Assembly: GCF_902706195.1 (NCBI RefSeq)
Contig: NZ_CACSJO010000002.1
Coordinates: 186,001-250,000, forward strand
Source: Novosphingobium sp. 18050
GTDB taxonomy: Bacteria; Pseudomonadota; Alphaproteobacteria; Sphingomonadales; Sphingomonadaceae
DNA: 64,000 bases
Direction: 5' to 3'
Positions 34,236-42,946 of the stretch are shown here, piece after piece (the stretch's first letter is position 1; every line of letters begins with the position of its first letter). The notes under the pieces are model-generated. The model saw nothing but the letters and a program-made list of their open reading frames with translations, did not search any database and was not told the DNA's origin. Position numbers and translations under genes: made by a program.

Positions 34236-35165
34236 TCATGCCTTGCCGGTGGCGGCGCCTTCGTGATCCCCGCGGCCGAAATCGGCACGGGCATCGTCCT
34301 GGCCTTCTTCGATGATCGAGCGGCGGATCGCGCGGGTGCGGGCGAACTGGTCGAACAGCTTGTCGCCGTCGCCCACGCGGATCGCCCGTTGCAGCGCGGT
34401 GAGGTCCTCGGTGAAGCGCTGGAGCATGGTCAGCACCGCTTCCTTGTTCGAGAGGAACACGTCGCGCCACATCGTCGGGTCGGAAGCGGCGATGCGGGTG
34501 AAGTCGCGGAAACCGCCGGCGGAGTACTTGATGACCTCGCCCTGCGTCACGTCCTCAAGGTCGGACGCGGTGCCGACGATGGTATAGGCGATGAGGTGCG
34601 GCAGGTGGCTGGTCACGGCAAGCACGAGGTCGTGGTGACCCGGCGTCATGATCTCGACATTGGCGCCCAGCGCTTCCCAGAACGCGACGAGCTGCGAGAG
34701 CTTCACCATGTCAACCTTGGCCGGCGGGGTGACGATGCACCAGCGGTTGCGGAACAGGTGCGCGAAGCCCGCATCGGGTCCGGAATTCTCGGTGCCGGCT
34801 ACGGGGTGGGCGGGGATCACCATGTGGGCGGGCAGCGCGTCGCCCAGGGCCTTGGCAATGGCTTCCTTGGATGAGCCGACATCGCTGACGAGCGCATCGG
34901 CGGGCAGTGCGTCGCGCACCTGTTCGGCGGCCATGCCCATGGCGCCGGGCGGCACGCAGAAGATTACGAGGTCAGCTTCGCGCACGGCATCGGCGGCGGT
35001 TTCGCAAACCGTGTCGACAAGGCCGCGCGCAGCGGCGCGGGCGCGGTGCTGGGGCGATAGGTCGTAGCCGGTGGTCCGCGCCTCGGGCAGGTATTCCCTC
35101 GCCGCGAGGCCGATGGAGCCGCCCTGCAGGCCCAGGCCGATGATGGCGATCCGGGCGAAAGTCAC
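34236..35165 (-). CDS. tyrC: prephenate/arogenate (cyclohexadienyl) dehydrogenase TyrC
   Basis: 309 residues. The N-terminal NAD(P) Rossmann motif [17 protein letters not shown] is followed by [21 protein letters not shown] and [13 protein letters not shown], all hallmarks of the TyrA dehydrogenase family. It makes 4-hydroxyphenylpyruvate from prephenate or tyrosine from arogenate. It overlaps hisC by four bases (ATGA). The hisC-tyrC pairing is known from Zymomonas, another sphingomonad, where the aminotransferase also serves aromatic amino acids. Confidence 0.93.
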   Translation of the reverse strand: MTFARIAIIGLGLQGGSIGLAAREYLPEARTTGYDLSPQHRARAAARGLVDTVCETAADAVREADLVIFCVPPGAMGMAAEQVRDALPADALVSDVGSSKEAIAKALGDALPAHMVIPAHPVAGTENSGPDAGFAHLFRNRWCIVTPPAKVDMVKLSQLVAFWEALGANVEIMTPGHHDLVLAVTSHLPHLIAYTIVGTASDLEDVTQGEVIKYSAGGFRDFTRIAASDPTMWRDVFLSNKEAVLTMLQRFTEDLTALQRAIRVGDGDKLFDQFARTRAIRRSIIEEGQDDARADFGRGDHEGAATGKA

Positions 35166-36286
35166 TTCGGGCTTTCCGCCATTTCGCGAAGGCAGTCTGC
35201 GATGGCGTCCATGTCTTCGCTTTTGCCGATGGTGATGCGCAGCGCCTGCGGCAGGCCCTGTCCGGGTAGCCAGCGCACGATGTATCCGCGCGTCGCAAGG
35301 CCGTCGAAGGCGGCTTCGGCGGTGAGCGCGCCTTCGAACAGGATCAGCACGAAGTTCGCCTGGCTCGGCAGCGGGCGCAGGCCGTGGTTGCCCAGCGCTT
35401 CCAGCTTTTCGACGAAGCGCGCGCGCTCGTCGCGGTTATGGACGCGGCTGGCTTCGACGAAGGCGTCGTCGCCCAGCGCGGCCAGCGCCATTGCCTGGCC
35501 GGTGGCCGGGACGTTGAACGGCCCGCGAATGCGGTTGAGCGTGGCGATCAGGCCCGGCGCGCCGGTGGCCCAGCCGATCCGTTCGCCGGCAAGGCCGAAG
35601 ATCTTGGAGAATGTGCGGGTGACCAGCACGTTCTGATGCGCCTCGGCCAGCGCCAGCGCGCCGTCGCTGTCTTCGGGGGCGACATATTCGCCGTAAGCCT
35701 GGTCGATCACCAGCACCACATCGGCAGGCAGGGCGGCGTGAAGCCGCGCGATCTCGCCGCCGGGCAGGTAGGAGCCGGTCGGGTTGTTGGGGTTGGCCAC
35801 GAAGATCACGCGGGTGCGCGGCGTCACCAGCGCCAGCAGCGCGTCGACGTCGGTGCCGTAATCGGCATCGGGCGCCACTACTGGCGTAGCGCCGCAGCGG
35901 CGGGCCGCGATGTCGTAGACCGCGAAGCCGTAGCGCACGTAGATCACTTCATCGCCAAGCCCGGCATAGCCCTGCGCAATGAGGTTGAGCAGTTCGTCCG
36001 AGCCGGTGCCCATCACCACGCGGGCCGCGTCGATCCCGTGCGCCGCGCCGATCGCGGTGCGCAGCGCGGTGCTGTCGGGGTCGGGATAGAGCGCGGGGGC
36101 CTGCGCCTTGGCGGCAAGCGCGGCGGGGCTGGTGCCCAGCGGATTTTCGTTGGCGGACAGCTTGATAAGCGGCCGCCCGTCCTTGCCCTTGGACTTACCG
36201 GGGACATAGGCGTGAATCGCCTCGATCCAGGGCTTGGGTTGCGGGGCTTTCGCCAGGGTCGGGGCGGAGGTTTCGGTTTCGCTCAT
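35162..36286 (-). CDS. hisC: histidinol-phosphate aminotransferase HisC
   Basis: A 374-residue fold-type I PLP enzyme. It has [41 protein letters not shown] and the PLP lysine in [13 protein letters not shown]. It converts imidazole-acetol phosphate to histidinol phosphate and, given its tyrC partner, may also transaminate prephenate or aromatic keto acids (inference). It is separate from the main his cluster further right. The ATG at 36286 is preferred over an in-frame upstream start. It is divergent from metX. Confidence 0.93.
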   Translation of the reverse strand: MSETETSAPTLAKAPQPKPWIEAIHAYVPGKSKGKDGRPLIKLSANENPLGTSPAALAAKAQAPALYPDPDSTALRTAIGAAHGIDAARVVMGTGSDELLNLIAQGYAGLGDEVIYVRYGFAVYDIAARRCGATPVVAPDADYGTDVDALLALVTPRTRVIFVANPNNPTGSYLPGGEIARLHAALPADVVLVIDQAYGEYVAPEDSDGALALAEAHQNVLVTRTFSKIFGLAGERIGWATGAPGLIATLNRIRGPFNVPATGQAMALAALGDDAFVEASRVHNRDERARFVEKLEALGNHGLRPLPSQANFVLILFEGALTAEAAFDGLATRGYIVRWLPGQGLPQALRITIGKSEDMDAIADCLREMAESPK

Positions 36287-36313
36287 GACGGGCGGCCCCA
36301 TACCCCAGCGCGG

Positions 36314-36356
36314 CGGCTAATGACAGGGGGCGATTGACACTCTAAAGCCGGCCCCC
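36314..36356 (+). promoter_or_regulatory. possible H-type pseudoknot in the metX leader
   Basis: In the + strand RNA, CGGCT (36314-36318) can pair with AGCCG (36346-36350) and GGGGGC (36326-36331) with GCCCCC (36351-36356). The two stems cross, giving an H-type pseudoknot with loops of 7 and 14 bases that ends 17 bases before the metX ATG. SAM-II riboswitches are H-type pseudoknots in front of met genes in alphaproteobacteria. This one lacks the SAM-II consensus I remember, so it may be new or chance. Confidence 0.3.
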
Positions 36357-36373
36357 CACTTGGCGAACGCATC

Positions 36374-37483
36374 ATGTCCACGGCCTCTTCCCTCAATATC
36401 GAACGCAAGGTTCTCGAACTTGGCACCCCGCTGCTGCTCGACGGGGGGCAGAGCCTGCCGGAAATGCGCGTGGCCTATGAAACCTGCGGTACGCTGAATG
36501 CGGCGAAGGACAACGCGATCCTGATCTGCCACGCGCTGACGGGCGATCACCACGTCGTCTCGGACCATCCCAAGACGGGCAAGCCCGGCTGGTGGGTGCG
36601 CATGGTGGGACCGGGCAAGCCGATCGATACCGACCGCTATTTCATCATCTGCGCGAATGTAATCGGCTCGTGCATGGGCTCCACCGGCCCGGCCAGCCTT
36701 GCGCCCGATGGCGAGCCCTGGGCCAAGCGTTTCCCCGTCATCACCATCCGCGACATGGTGAAGGGCCATATCGCCGTACTCGACGCGCTGGGAATCGATG
36801 CGCTTCATGCCGTGGTCGGCGGATCTATGGGCGGGATGCAGGCGCTCAGCCTTGCCTCCAACTTCGCGCAGCGCACCCGCGCCGCGCTGGTGATCGCCTC
36901 CACCGCGCGCCATTCCGCGCAGAACATCGCGTTCCATGAAGTGGGCCGTCAGGCGATCATGGCCGACCCGGAATGGCGCGAGGGCAATTATTATGCGCAC
37001 GGCAAAGGCCCGGAAAAGGGCCTGTCGGTGGCGCGCATGGCTGCGCACATCACGTACCTTTCGGAAGCGGGCCTGACCGACAAGTTCGGTCGCCGCCTGC
37101 AGAACCGCGAGGAAAAGACCTTCGGGTTCGACGCCGATTTCCAGATCGAATCGTACCTGCGCTATCAGGGCCTGTCCTTCACCGACCGGTTCGACGCCAA
37201 TTCGTACCTCTATATCACCCGCGCCATGGATTACTTCGATCTGGCCGAGGAGCATGGCGGCATGCTGGCCAATGCCTTTGCAGGCTCGAAGGCGCGGTTC
37301 TGCCTCGTCAGCTTCGATACCGACTGGCTTTATCCCACGGCCGAATCGCGCAATGTCACCCACGCGCTGAACGCGGCGGGCCTGCCGGTGAGCTTCGTGG
37401 AACTGTCCGCACCTTACGGGCACGACAGCTTCCTGCTCGACGTGCCGGCGCTGGACCGCGTGGTGGAGGGGTTCCTGGGATGA
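36374..37483 (+). CDS. metX: homoserine O-acetyltransferase MetX
   Basis: A 369-residue alpha/beta hydrolase. It has [23 protein letters not shown], the GGSMGGMQ nucleophile elbow (Ser151), FDTDWLYP (acid) and YGHDSF (His). It acetylates (or succinylates) homoserine with acyl-CoA in methionine synthesis; the MetX-type acyl specificity cannot be read with certainty. It is followed by a GNAT gene and metW with successive ATGA overlaps, so the three are one operon. Confidence 0.95.
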   Translation: MSTASSLNIERKVLELGTPLLLDGGQSLPEMRVAYETCGTLNAAKDNAILICHALTGDHHVVSDHPKTGKPGWWVRMVGPGKPIDTDRYFIICANVIGSCMGSTGPASLAPDGEPWAKRFPVITIRDMVKGHIAVLDALGIDALHAVVGGSMGGMQALSLASNFAQRTRAALVIASTARHSAQNIAFHEVGRQAIMADPEWREGNYYAHGKGPEKGLSVARMAAHITYLSEAGLTDKFGRRLQNREEKTFGFDADFQIESYLRYQGLSFTDRFDANSYLYITRAMDYFDLAEEHGGMLANAFAGSKARFCLVSFDTDWLYPTAESRNVTHALNAAGLPVSFVELSAPYGHDSFLLDVPALDRVVEGFLG

Positions 37484-37914
37484 TCGAACTTTCGGACGAC
37501 CCCGCACGCCTCGACGTGGCGCGCATCCACGGTTGGCTGGAGTCGAGCTACTGGACGCCGGGTATCGCCCGCGCGGCTGTCGAGCGGCAGATCGCCGGCT
37601 CGCACTGCCTCGGCGCCTATCACCCGGAGCAGGGCCAGGTCGGTTTCGCCCGCGTGATCTCCGACCGCGCCAGCTTTGCTTGGGTGGCGGACGTGTGGGT
37701 GGATGAGGCATCGCGCGGGCAGGGCCTTGGCCGCCGCATGGTGAACTGGTTCGTGGAGCATCCCGAGTACACCGCCGTGCGCCGTTTCGCGCTGACGACC
37801 GCCGATGCGCACGGCGTCTATGCCGCGCTGGGCTTCACCCAGCTGCTGCGGCCGGAGCGGCTGATGGAACGCCTTTCGCCGGAATTCACCGCCATGCTGA
37901 AGGCTGCGCCATGA
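37480..37914 (+). CDS. GNAT family N-acetyltransferase
   Basis: A 144-residue GNAT protein. [24 protein letters not shown] gives the acetyl-CoA loop (R/Q-x-x-G-x-G/A pattern), and [12 protein letters not shown] is the family C-terminal motif. The substrate is unknown. Its ATG overlaps the metX stop and its stop overlaps the metW start, so it is translated with both. It may act on a small molecule, with methionine metabolism suggested only by position. Confidence 0.88.
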   Translation: MIELSDDPARLDVARIHGWLESSYWTPGIARAAVERQIAGSHCLGAYHPEQGQVGFARVISDRASFAWVADVWVDEASRGQGLGRRMVNWFVEHPEYTAVRRFALTTADAHGVYAALGFTQLLRPERLMERLSPEFTAMLKAAP

Positions 37915-38522
37915 ACGCTGCGATGAAGGCAGGCCTGCGCCCCGACCTTGCGGTGATCGCGGACAATGTGGCGAACGGCGCCAGCGTGCTCGATGTCGGC
38001 TGCGGCGACGGCACCTTGATGGCGGCCCTGCGCGACGGGCAGGGCTGCGCCACGCGCGGGATGGAGATCGACGCCGCCAACGTAGGCCGCTGCGTGGGCC
38101 GCGGCCTTTCGGTCATTCAGGGCGATGCCGACAAGGATCTGGCCTTCTATCCCGACAAGTCGGTCGACTACGCGATCCTCAGCCAGACGCTGCAGACCAC
38201 GATGCGCCCCGACATGGTGCTGGAGGAACTGCTGCGCATCGGCCGCCGCGCCTTCGTCAGCTTTCCCAACTTCGCGCACTGGCGGGTACGGGCCTCGCTG
38301 CTGTGGAACGGGCGCATGCCGGTGACGCGGCTCCTGCCGGTCGCCTGGTATGAGACTCCCAACATTCACCACCTCACCGTCAACGATTTCCGTTCGCTCG
38401 TGAAGGAGCGCGGCATCACCGTGGAGGGGCAGTGGTTCCTCTCCGGCGACCAGCGCTGCAGCGCGGCGGCGGCGAATTTCCGAGCCGAACATGCGGTGTT
38501 CCTGCTCTCACGCGGGGGGTGA
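37911..38522 (+). CDS. metW: methionine biosynthesis protein MetW
   Basis: A 203-residue class I SAM-methyltransferase fold. It has VLDVGCGDGTLMAAL (SAM-binding loop), MEIDAANV, IQGDADKDLAFYPD and ILSQTLQTT, closely matching MetW. MetW works with MetX in homoserine O-acylation in proteobacteria. It is the last gene of the metX operon. Confidence 0.93.
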   Translation: MNAAMKAGLRPDLAVIADNVANGASVLDVGCGDGTLMAALRDGQGCATRGMEIDAANVGRCVGRGLSVIQGDADKDLAFYPDKSVDYAILSQTLQTTMRPDMVLEELLRIGRRAFVSFPNFAHWRVRASLLWNGRMPVTRLLPVAWYETPNIHHLTVNDFRSLVKERGITVEGQWFLSGDQRCSAAAANFRAEHAVFLLSRGG

Positions 38523-38540
38523 GGGCGCGCGGCGCTGCCG

Positions 38541-39626
38541 TCAGGGCAGCGCGATCCGCTTACTGAGCGCGTGCGCCGGTGCTTCGACCAGACGGTAGGC
38601 CGCCCAGGCGACTACGACATTGACAGCAAGCACGGCAACGATCGCGGCGAGGTCCGGCAGCTTCAAGATGCCGGCCACGAAGAAGCCCGCGCCGGTGACG
38701 GGGTTGTGGAACAGGTACAGGCTGTAGCTGATCGTGCCCAGGAACAGCAGAGGCGGGCTGCGCAGGCCGTCCTTCACGAATCCGGTGGCAAGGCTGACCG
38801 CCAGAACCGCGGCGGTGATGAAGGCTACCCAGCCGAACGGCGACTGGCTGAGCGCAACCGGCACGAAAAGCGCGATCATCTGCGCGGCGGCGCTGCGTGA
38901 ATGCGGCGCGCGGTAGGCCAACACCCCCAGATAGAAGGCGAACCACAAGTCCACGAACAGACCTTCGAGCGGGCTGGGAAAATACCCCGCCGCCCAGATC
39001 GCCGCTATGCCGAAGTGGACCAGCGTTACGGCCGCCCGGCCTTTCGTTCCCAGTCTGTGGGTGATCAGCAGGGAAATCACGAAGAAGATGTAGAACTGCA
39101 CTTCGTAGCACAGCGTCCAGAACACGATATTGATGTTCTGGAACCCCAGCAGGCTCTGCGCATAGAACAGGTGCGCTGCCAGTTGGGGACCGGTGACATC
39201 AGGCGCAGGTGCGTGGCCGATGCGGTATTCGATGAAGCCGAGGCAGAGCACCGTCAGGATAGCCGCCCAGTAAGGCGGGTCCAGCCGGATCGCCCGCCGC
39301 AGGACGAAGCGCGAAAGCAGGCCGAGCGAAGGCGTGGCATCGCGCAGGCTATGGGCGATGACGAAGCCGCTGAGCGCGAAGAACACCGCGACGCCGCTTT
39401 CGCCGTGCGCGAATATCCAGACGACCGCGCGCGGGGCCTGGGCGAAGAGCCCCGACACGTGGCCGCCGGAATGAAGGTGGAAAAGGACCACCCACAGCGC
39501 CGCCAGTCCCCTGAGCACCTGGGGAAGTGCGAAATGGCGCGCAGGGGCGATAGCGCGGGCCGCATCCCACGTGTTCGGGGCTTCGGTAGCGACATTTACA
39601 TCCGCAGTGCGCGCGATCGCATCCAT
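38541..39626 (-). CDS. acyltransferase 3 family membrane protein
   Basis: This 361-residue polytopic protein of the PF01757 family has about ten membrane helices. The start region is ALPQVLRGLAALWVVLFHLH, with the conserved R and H, then GVAVFFALSGFVIAHSLR, FWTLCYEVQFYIFF and SYSLYLFHNP. It probably transfers an acyl group to a surface glycan. It is not inside the EPS locus and has no glycan genes beside it, so the target is open. It converges on metW with an 18-base gap. Confidence 0.85.
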   Translation of the reverse strand: MDAIARTADVNVATEAPNTWDAARAIAPARHFALPQVLRGLAALWVVLFHLHSGGHVSGLFAQAPRAVVWIFAHGESGVAVFFALSGFVIAHSLRDATPSLGLLSRFVLRRAIRLDPPYWAAILTVLCLGFIEYRIGHAPAPDVTGPQLAAHLFYAQSLLGFQNINIVFWTLCYEVQFYIFFVISLLITHRLGTKGRAAVTLVHFGIAAIWAAGYFPSPLEGLFVDLWFAFYLGVLAYRAPHSRSAAAQMIALFVPVALSQSPFGWVAFITAAVLAVSLATGFVKDGLRSPPLLFLGTISYSLYLFHNPVTGAGFFVAGILKLPDLAAIVAVLAVNVVVAWAAYRLVEAPAHALSKRIALP

Positions 39627-39763
39627 GCAGTACTCCCCGGTTGCCTCGGCGGGAGTGTAAGGCAGGCGCAGGGATCGGGGCGCTCCCCATAATACCTAGG
39701 GCAATCACCGGGCCGGGGGATCGGCTGCGACAGGTCCAGACCGTGCATGGCTGTGCAGCAAGA

Positions 39764-39780
39764 CGCCCGCGATGCGGGCG
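39764..39780. terminator. 7-bp hairpin after the VOC gene pair
   Basis: CGCCCGC (39764-39770) pairs with GCGGGCG (39774-39780) around GAT. It lies about 77 bases downstream of the leftward VOC gene stop, in a 230-base gap that otherwise shows nothing. It is a likely terminator for the VOC genes. Confidence 0.5.
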
Positions 39781-39856
39781 CTTCCACCTGCCCGCGGCGA
39801 CAGGCTACCATTGGCGTTAGCATGCGCCGCCACGAAGTGTTCCGCCGCCGGCGGTT

Positions 39857-40243
39857 TTACCCCATCGAGAGCCCGAAGTAGGCCCCCAGCTTGTTGCCGT
39901 CCGGGTCGCGCAAATAGGCACCAAAGGCCCCGCGGGCCTGGGGCCTGGCCTCGGGCGCGCCTTCGTCGGTGCCGCCGTTGGCAAGGCCAGCCGCGTGCCA
40001 GGCCTTCACCGAGTCCTCGTCCGGTGCCTCCAGGATGATGGTGCCGCCGTTGGCATGGGTGCACGGATCGCCGTCGCGGGCCGGGCCGAGGAGGAACTTC
40101 ACGCCGCCCAGGTCCCACATCACGATCGGGTACGCATCGGGCGTAGAGCAGGGCGCGAGGCCGAGCGTGCCGAACGTGGCATCGTAGAAAGCGCGGGTTT
40201 TCGCCAGGTCGTTGGAGCCGAGGCGGATGGACTTGAGCAGCAT
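39857..40243 (-). CDS. VOC family protein (glyoxalase fold), copy A
   Basis: A 128-residue protein of the vicinal-oxygen-chelate fold. It has SIRLGSNDLAKTRAFYDATFG, a WDLGGVKFLLG strand and the C-terminal YLRDPDGNKLGAY, the usual motif with the last metal ligand nearby. The start has GGGAGAGG upstream. It lies 47 bases from a homologous gene of identical length. Such proteins include lyases, dioxygenases and resistance proteins; no substrate is evident. Confidence 0.88.
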   Translation of the reverse strand: MLLKSIRLGSNDLAKTRAFYDATFGTLGLAPCSTPDAYPIVMWDLGGVKFLLGPARDGDPCTHANGGTIILEAPDEDSVKAWHAAGLANGGTDEGAPEARPQARGAFGAYLRDPDGNKLGAYFGLSMG

Positions 40244-40290
40244 GAAATTCCTCTCCCTTTTTGTTTTTGGTATTCCGTCAGCAGATCCGA

Positions 40291-40677
40291 TCAGGCGGGC
40301 ACGGCGTGCAGCGCGCAGAGCTTGTTGCCATCGGGGTCGCGCAGGTAGGCGAGGTAGAGCTTGCCGAACGGGAATTCGCGCACGCCCGGCGCGTCCTCGC
40401 ACGAGGCGCCGCCCGCTTCGCAGCCGGCCTTGTGCCAGGCGTCGACCTGTTCGGTGCTGTCGCACGCGAAGCCCACGGTGCCGCCATTGGCGAAGCAGGC
40501 GGCCTCGCCGTTGATCGGCGTGCAGATCATGAAGTTCGCGCCGTTATGGGCATAGGCGATTCGGCCGGCGGCCGGGTCAGCCATGATCGGCGCGGCGCCG
40601 AGCACGCCGAACACGGCGTTGTAGAAGGACTGCGATGCGGCAAGATCGTTGCTGCCCACGGCGATATGGCTGAACAT
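40291..40677 (-). CDS. VOC family protein (glyoxalase fold), copy B
   Basis: A 128-residue VOC protein homologous to the gene downstream. It has HIAVGSNDLAASQSFYNAVFG, NGANFMICTPING and YLRDPDGNKLCAL. The two are tandem paralogues, clearly diverged. The frame runs further upstream, but the ATG at 40677 aligns exactly with the paralogue's start. Function unknown. Confidence 0.88.
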   Translation of the reverse strand: MFSHIAVGSNDLAASQSFYNAVFGVLGAAPIMADPAAGRIAYAHNGANFMICTPINGEAACFANGGTVGFACDSTEQVDAWHKAGCEAGGASCEDAPGVREFPFGKLYLAYLRDPDGNKLCALHAVPA

Positions 40678-40884
40678 GATGGCTCTCCGGGTGAAGTCGT
40701 CGGGATTTTGCGTGCGAGGGTGTCGCGCACCTGCCGAAAGGTCAATCGGCGCACGGTGCGTAGCGGCGATATGTGACGAGGGTACGCGGGCTGTCGCAGA
40801 TGCGGACTTATCCACGCGTTTAGCCACCATGCAAAATCCTCATCGGGTGGACGCTTCCCCCGTGCTTTGGCATCGCCGTAAGCC

Positions 40885-41556
40885 ATGTGGCACATCTATC
40901 AGTTTCCGCTCTGCCCCTTCAGCCGCAAGGTCCGGCTGCTCATGGCCGAGAAAAGCATCGCCTACGAACTCCAGACCGCCAAGCCGTGGGAAGGCGAGGA
41001 CCGGCTGTTCGCGATGAACCCGGCGGGGCGCACCCCGGTGATCCGCGAAACCGAGAAGGGCATCGTCCTGTCCGACAGCCGCGCGATCTGCGAGTATTTC
41101 GAGGAAACCGTCGACCGTAACCCGCTGATCAGCGGCACTGCCCAGCAGCGCGCCGAGATTCGCCGCCTGATCGCGATGTTCGACGAGAATTTCTACAACG
41201 ACGTCTCCGGTCCGCTGCTGCTGGAGCGCATGAAGAAGCGTCTCGTCCTGCGCCAGTCGCCCGATGCCAAGGCGCTGCGCGAATCGATGAAGCTGGCGCA
41301 CGACTACCTCGATTACATCGACTACCTGATCGACAACCGCCCCTGGCTGGCGGGTGCGACGATGACGCTGGCCGATCTTGCCGCCGCCGCGCAGATATCG
41401 GTGGCCGATTACCTCGGCGGGCTGGACTGGTCGACGCATGAGCAGTCGCGCGCATGGTATCTGGTGATGAAGTCGCGGCCCTCGTTCCGTCCGCTGCTTT
41501 CCGAGCGGATGGAAGTGATCCAGCCTCCCAGCCACTACGCCGAAGTGGACGGCTGA
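40885..41556 (+). CDS. glutathione S-transferase family protein, possibly FzlA
   Basis: A 223-residue GST-fold protein. It has YQFPLCPFSRKVRLLMAEK in the thioredoxin-like domain, NPAGRTPVI, DSRAICEYFEE and an all-helical C-terminal domain with TLADLAAAAQISVADYLG and SRPSFRPLL. The wording matches alphaproteobacterial FzlA, the GST homologue that binds FtsZ in Caulobacter, but ordinary GSTs share much of it, so FzlA is only a possibility. The last codons, including the TGA, coincide with the edge of a dispersed repeat. Confidence 0.75.
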   Translation: MWHIYQFPLCPFSRKVRLLMAEKSIAYELQTAKPWEGEDRLFAMNPAGRTPVIRETEKGIVLSDSRAICEYFEETVDRNPLISGTAQQRAEIRRLIAMFDENFYNDVSGPLLLERMKKRLVLRQSPDAKALRESMKLAHDYLDYIDYLIDNRPWLAGATMTLADLAAAAQISVADYLGGLDWSTHEQSRAWYLVMKSRPSFRPLLSERMEVIQPPSHYAEVDG

Positions 41557-41571
41557 GCCTGTCGAAGCCCC
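41551..41571 (+). repeat. partial copy of the dispersed repeat
   Basis: GGCTGAGCCTGTCGAAGCCCC matches one arm of the large inverted repeat at 46542-46647 over 21 bases with a single mismatch. It supplies the stop codon of the GST gene. Confidence 0.75.
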
Positions 41572-41616
41572 ACGCGATGCAAGCTGCTTCTCATGCACGC
41601 TCGCATGGTATCGGGG

Positions 41617-41664
41617 ACACAACCCGTTGTGGTAAAACAATTCACTTGCCCCTACATCTACCTG
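41617..41664. promoter_or_regulatory. candidate NrdR box upstream of nrdB
   Basis: ACACAACCCGTTGTGG (41617-41632) keeps the ACACAA...TTGTG half-sites of the 16-base NrdR box. A degraded second site (41649-41664, CCCCTACATCTACCTG) has its centre 32 bases away, the three-turn spacing usual for paired NrdR boxes. NrdR represses ribonucleotide reductase genes. The second box is weak. Confidence 0.5.
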
Positions 41665-41791
41665 TGCAAAGATTGATTCGGCGCATGGATTTGGCAGCGA
41701 TCTTGCCTATCTCTGACGTCTCCGCCTGAGCGCGCCAGTGATGGAGGCTTCAGGTGAATCCCATATCAGCCGACCCACCGGAGCCCGCCCC

Positions 41792-42847
41792 ATGCCTCTT
41801 CTAGAAGCCCGCAAGACGTACAAGCCCTTTGAATACCCGTGGGCCTACGACTTCTGGAAGATCCAGCAGCAGGTCCACTGGCTGCCCGAGGAAGTGCCGC
41901 TGGGCGAGGACTGCCGCGACTGGGCGCAGAACATTTCCGAGCATGAGCGCAACCTGCTGACGCAGATCTTCCGCTTCTTCACCCAGGCCGACGTCGAGGT
42001 GCAGGACTGCTACCACGAGAAATATTCGCGGGTCTTCAAGCCGACCGAGATCAAGATGATGCTGGCCGCCTTCTCCAACATGGAGACGGTGCACATCGCC
42101 GCCTACTCGCACCTGCTCGACACCATCGGCATGCCCGAGAGCACCTACGGGGCCTTCCTCGAATACTCCGAGCTGAAGGACAAGCACGACTACCTGCAGA
42201 AGTTCGGCGTCGACAACGACGAGGACATCGCGCGCACCCTGGCCATGTTCGGCGGCTTCACTGAGGGCGTGCAGCTGTTCGCCAGCTTCGCGATGCTGAT
42301 GAACTTCCCGCGCTTCAACAAGATGAAGGGCATGGGCCAGATCGTCTCGTGGTCGGTGCGCGACGAATCGCTGCACTGCGAAGGCATCATCCAGCTGTTC
42401 CACACCTTCTGCGCCGAGCGCGGCTGCCTGACCAAGGCGGTGAAGGACGACATCGCCGATCAGTGCCAGACCACCATCCGCCTGGAAGACAACTTCATCG
42501 ACCTCGCGTTCGAGATGGGTCCGGTGCAGGGCATGACCGCCAAGGACATCAAGCGTTACATCCGCTTCATCGCCGACTGGCGCATGACGCAGCTGGGCCT
42601 GAAGCCGATCTACATGATCGAGGATCACCCGCTGCCCTGGCTGCAGCCGCTGCTCAATGGTGTGGAACATGCCAACTTCTTCGAAACCCGCGCGACCGAG
42701 TATTCGAAGGGCGCGACTCGCGGCGACTGGAACACCGTGTGGTCGAACTTCGATTCGCGCCGCAAGGCAACGACCAACGACGACATCCTGCTGGTCGACG
42801 ACGGTTCGGAGCCGGGCCTCTTCGGCGAAGGCGTCGCGGCAGAGTGA
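41792..42847 (+). CDS. nrdB: ribonucleotide reductase small subunit NrdB (class Ia)
   Basis: A 351-residue diiron protein. METVHIAAYSH gives the E-x2-H ligands followed by the tyrosyl-radical Tyr four residues later, as in E. coli NrdB. DESLHCEGIIQLF gives the second E-x2-H. It makes the radical that the large subunit uses for deoxyribonucleotide synthesis. GGAG lies 8 bases before the ATG at 41792; the longer frame upstream is not needed. nrdA is not adjacent, which is unusual. A hairpin terminator follows. Confidence 0.93.
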   Translation: MPLLEARKTYKPFEYPWAYDFWKIQQQVHWLPEEVPLGEDCRDWAQNISEHERNLLTQIFRFFTQADVEVQDCYHEKYSRVFKPTEIKMMLAAFSNMETVHIAAYSHLLDTIGMPESTYGAFLEYSELKDKHDYLQKFGVDNDEDIARTLAMFGGFTEGVQLFASFAMLMNFPRFNKMKGMGQIVSWSVRDESLHCEGIIQLFHTFCAERGCLTKAVKDDIADQCQTTIRLEDNFIDLAFEMGPVQGMTAKDIKRYIRFIADWRMTQLGLKPIYMIEDHPLPWLQPLLNGVEHANFFETRATEYSKGATRGDWNTVWSNFDSRRKATTNDDILLVDDGSEPGLFGEGVAAE

Positions 42848-42899
42848 CGCAATATACCGGGCGTTCCTGCATTGCAGGATGCCCGGGCCGCCATACATG

Positions 42900-42930
42900 A
42901 CAGGCGCCCACCGCTCGCGGGGGCGCCTGT
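42900..42930. terminator. 10-bp hairpin between convergent nrdB and a secreted-protein gene
   Basis: ACAGGCGCCC (42900-42909) pairs perfectly with GGGCGCCTGT (42921-42930) around an 11-base loop. A weaker hairpin around TCCTGCA/TGCAGGA lies just before it. It is probably bidirectional. Confidence 0.75.
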
Positions 42931-42946
42931 TGCGTGTCCGCTCTGT

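Noticed and set aside
36287..36373. A standard SAM-II riboswitch.
   Set aside because: The gap has a pseudoknot-like arrangement but not the conserved loop sequences that I associate with SAM-II, so I report only the fold.
36317..37711. A long open frame antisense to metX.
   Set aside because: metX is unmistakable on the plus strand; the antisense frame has no family features.
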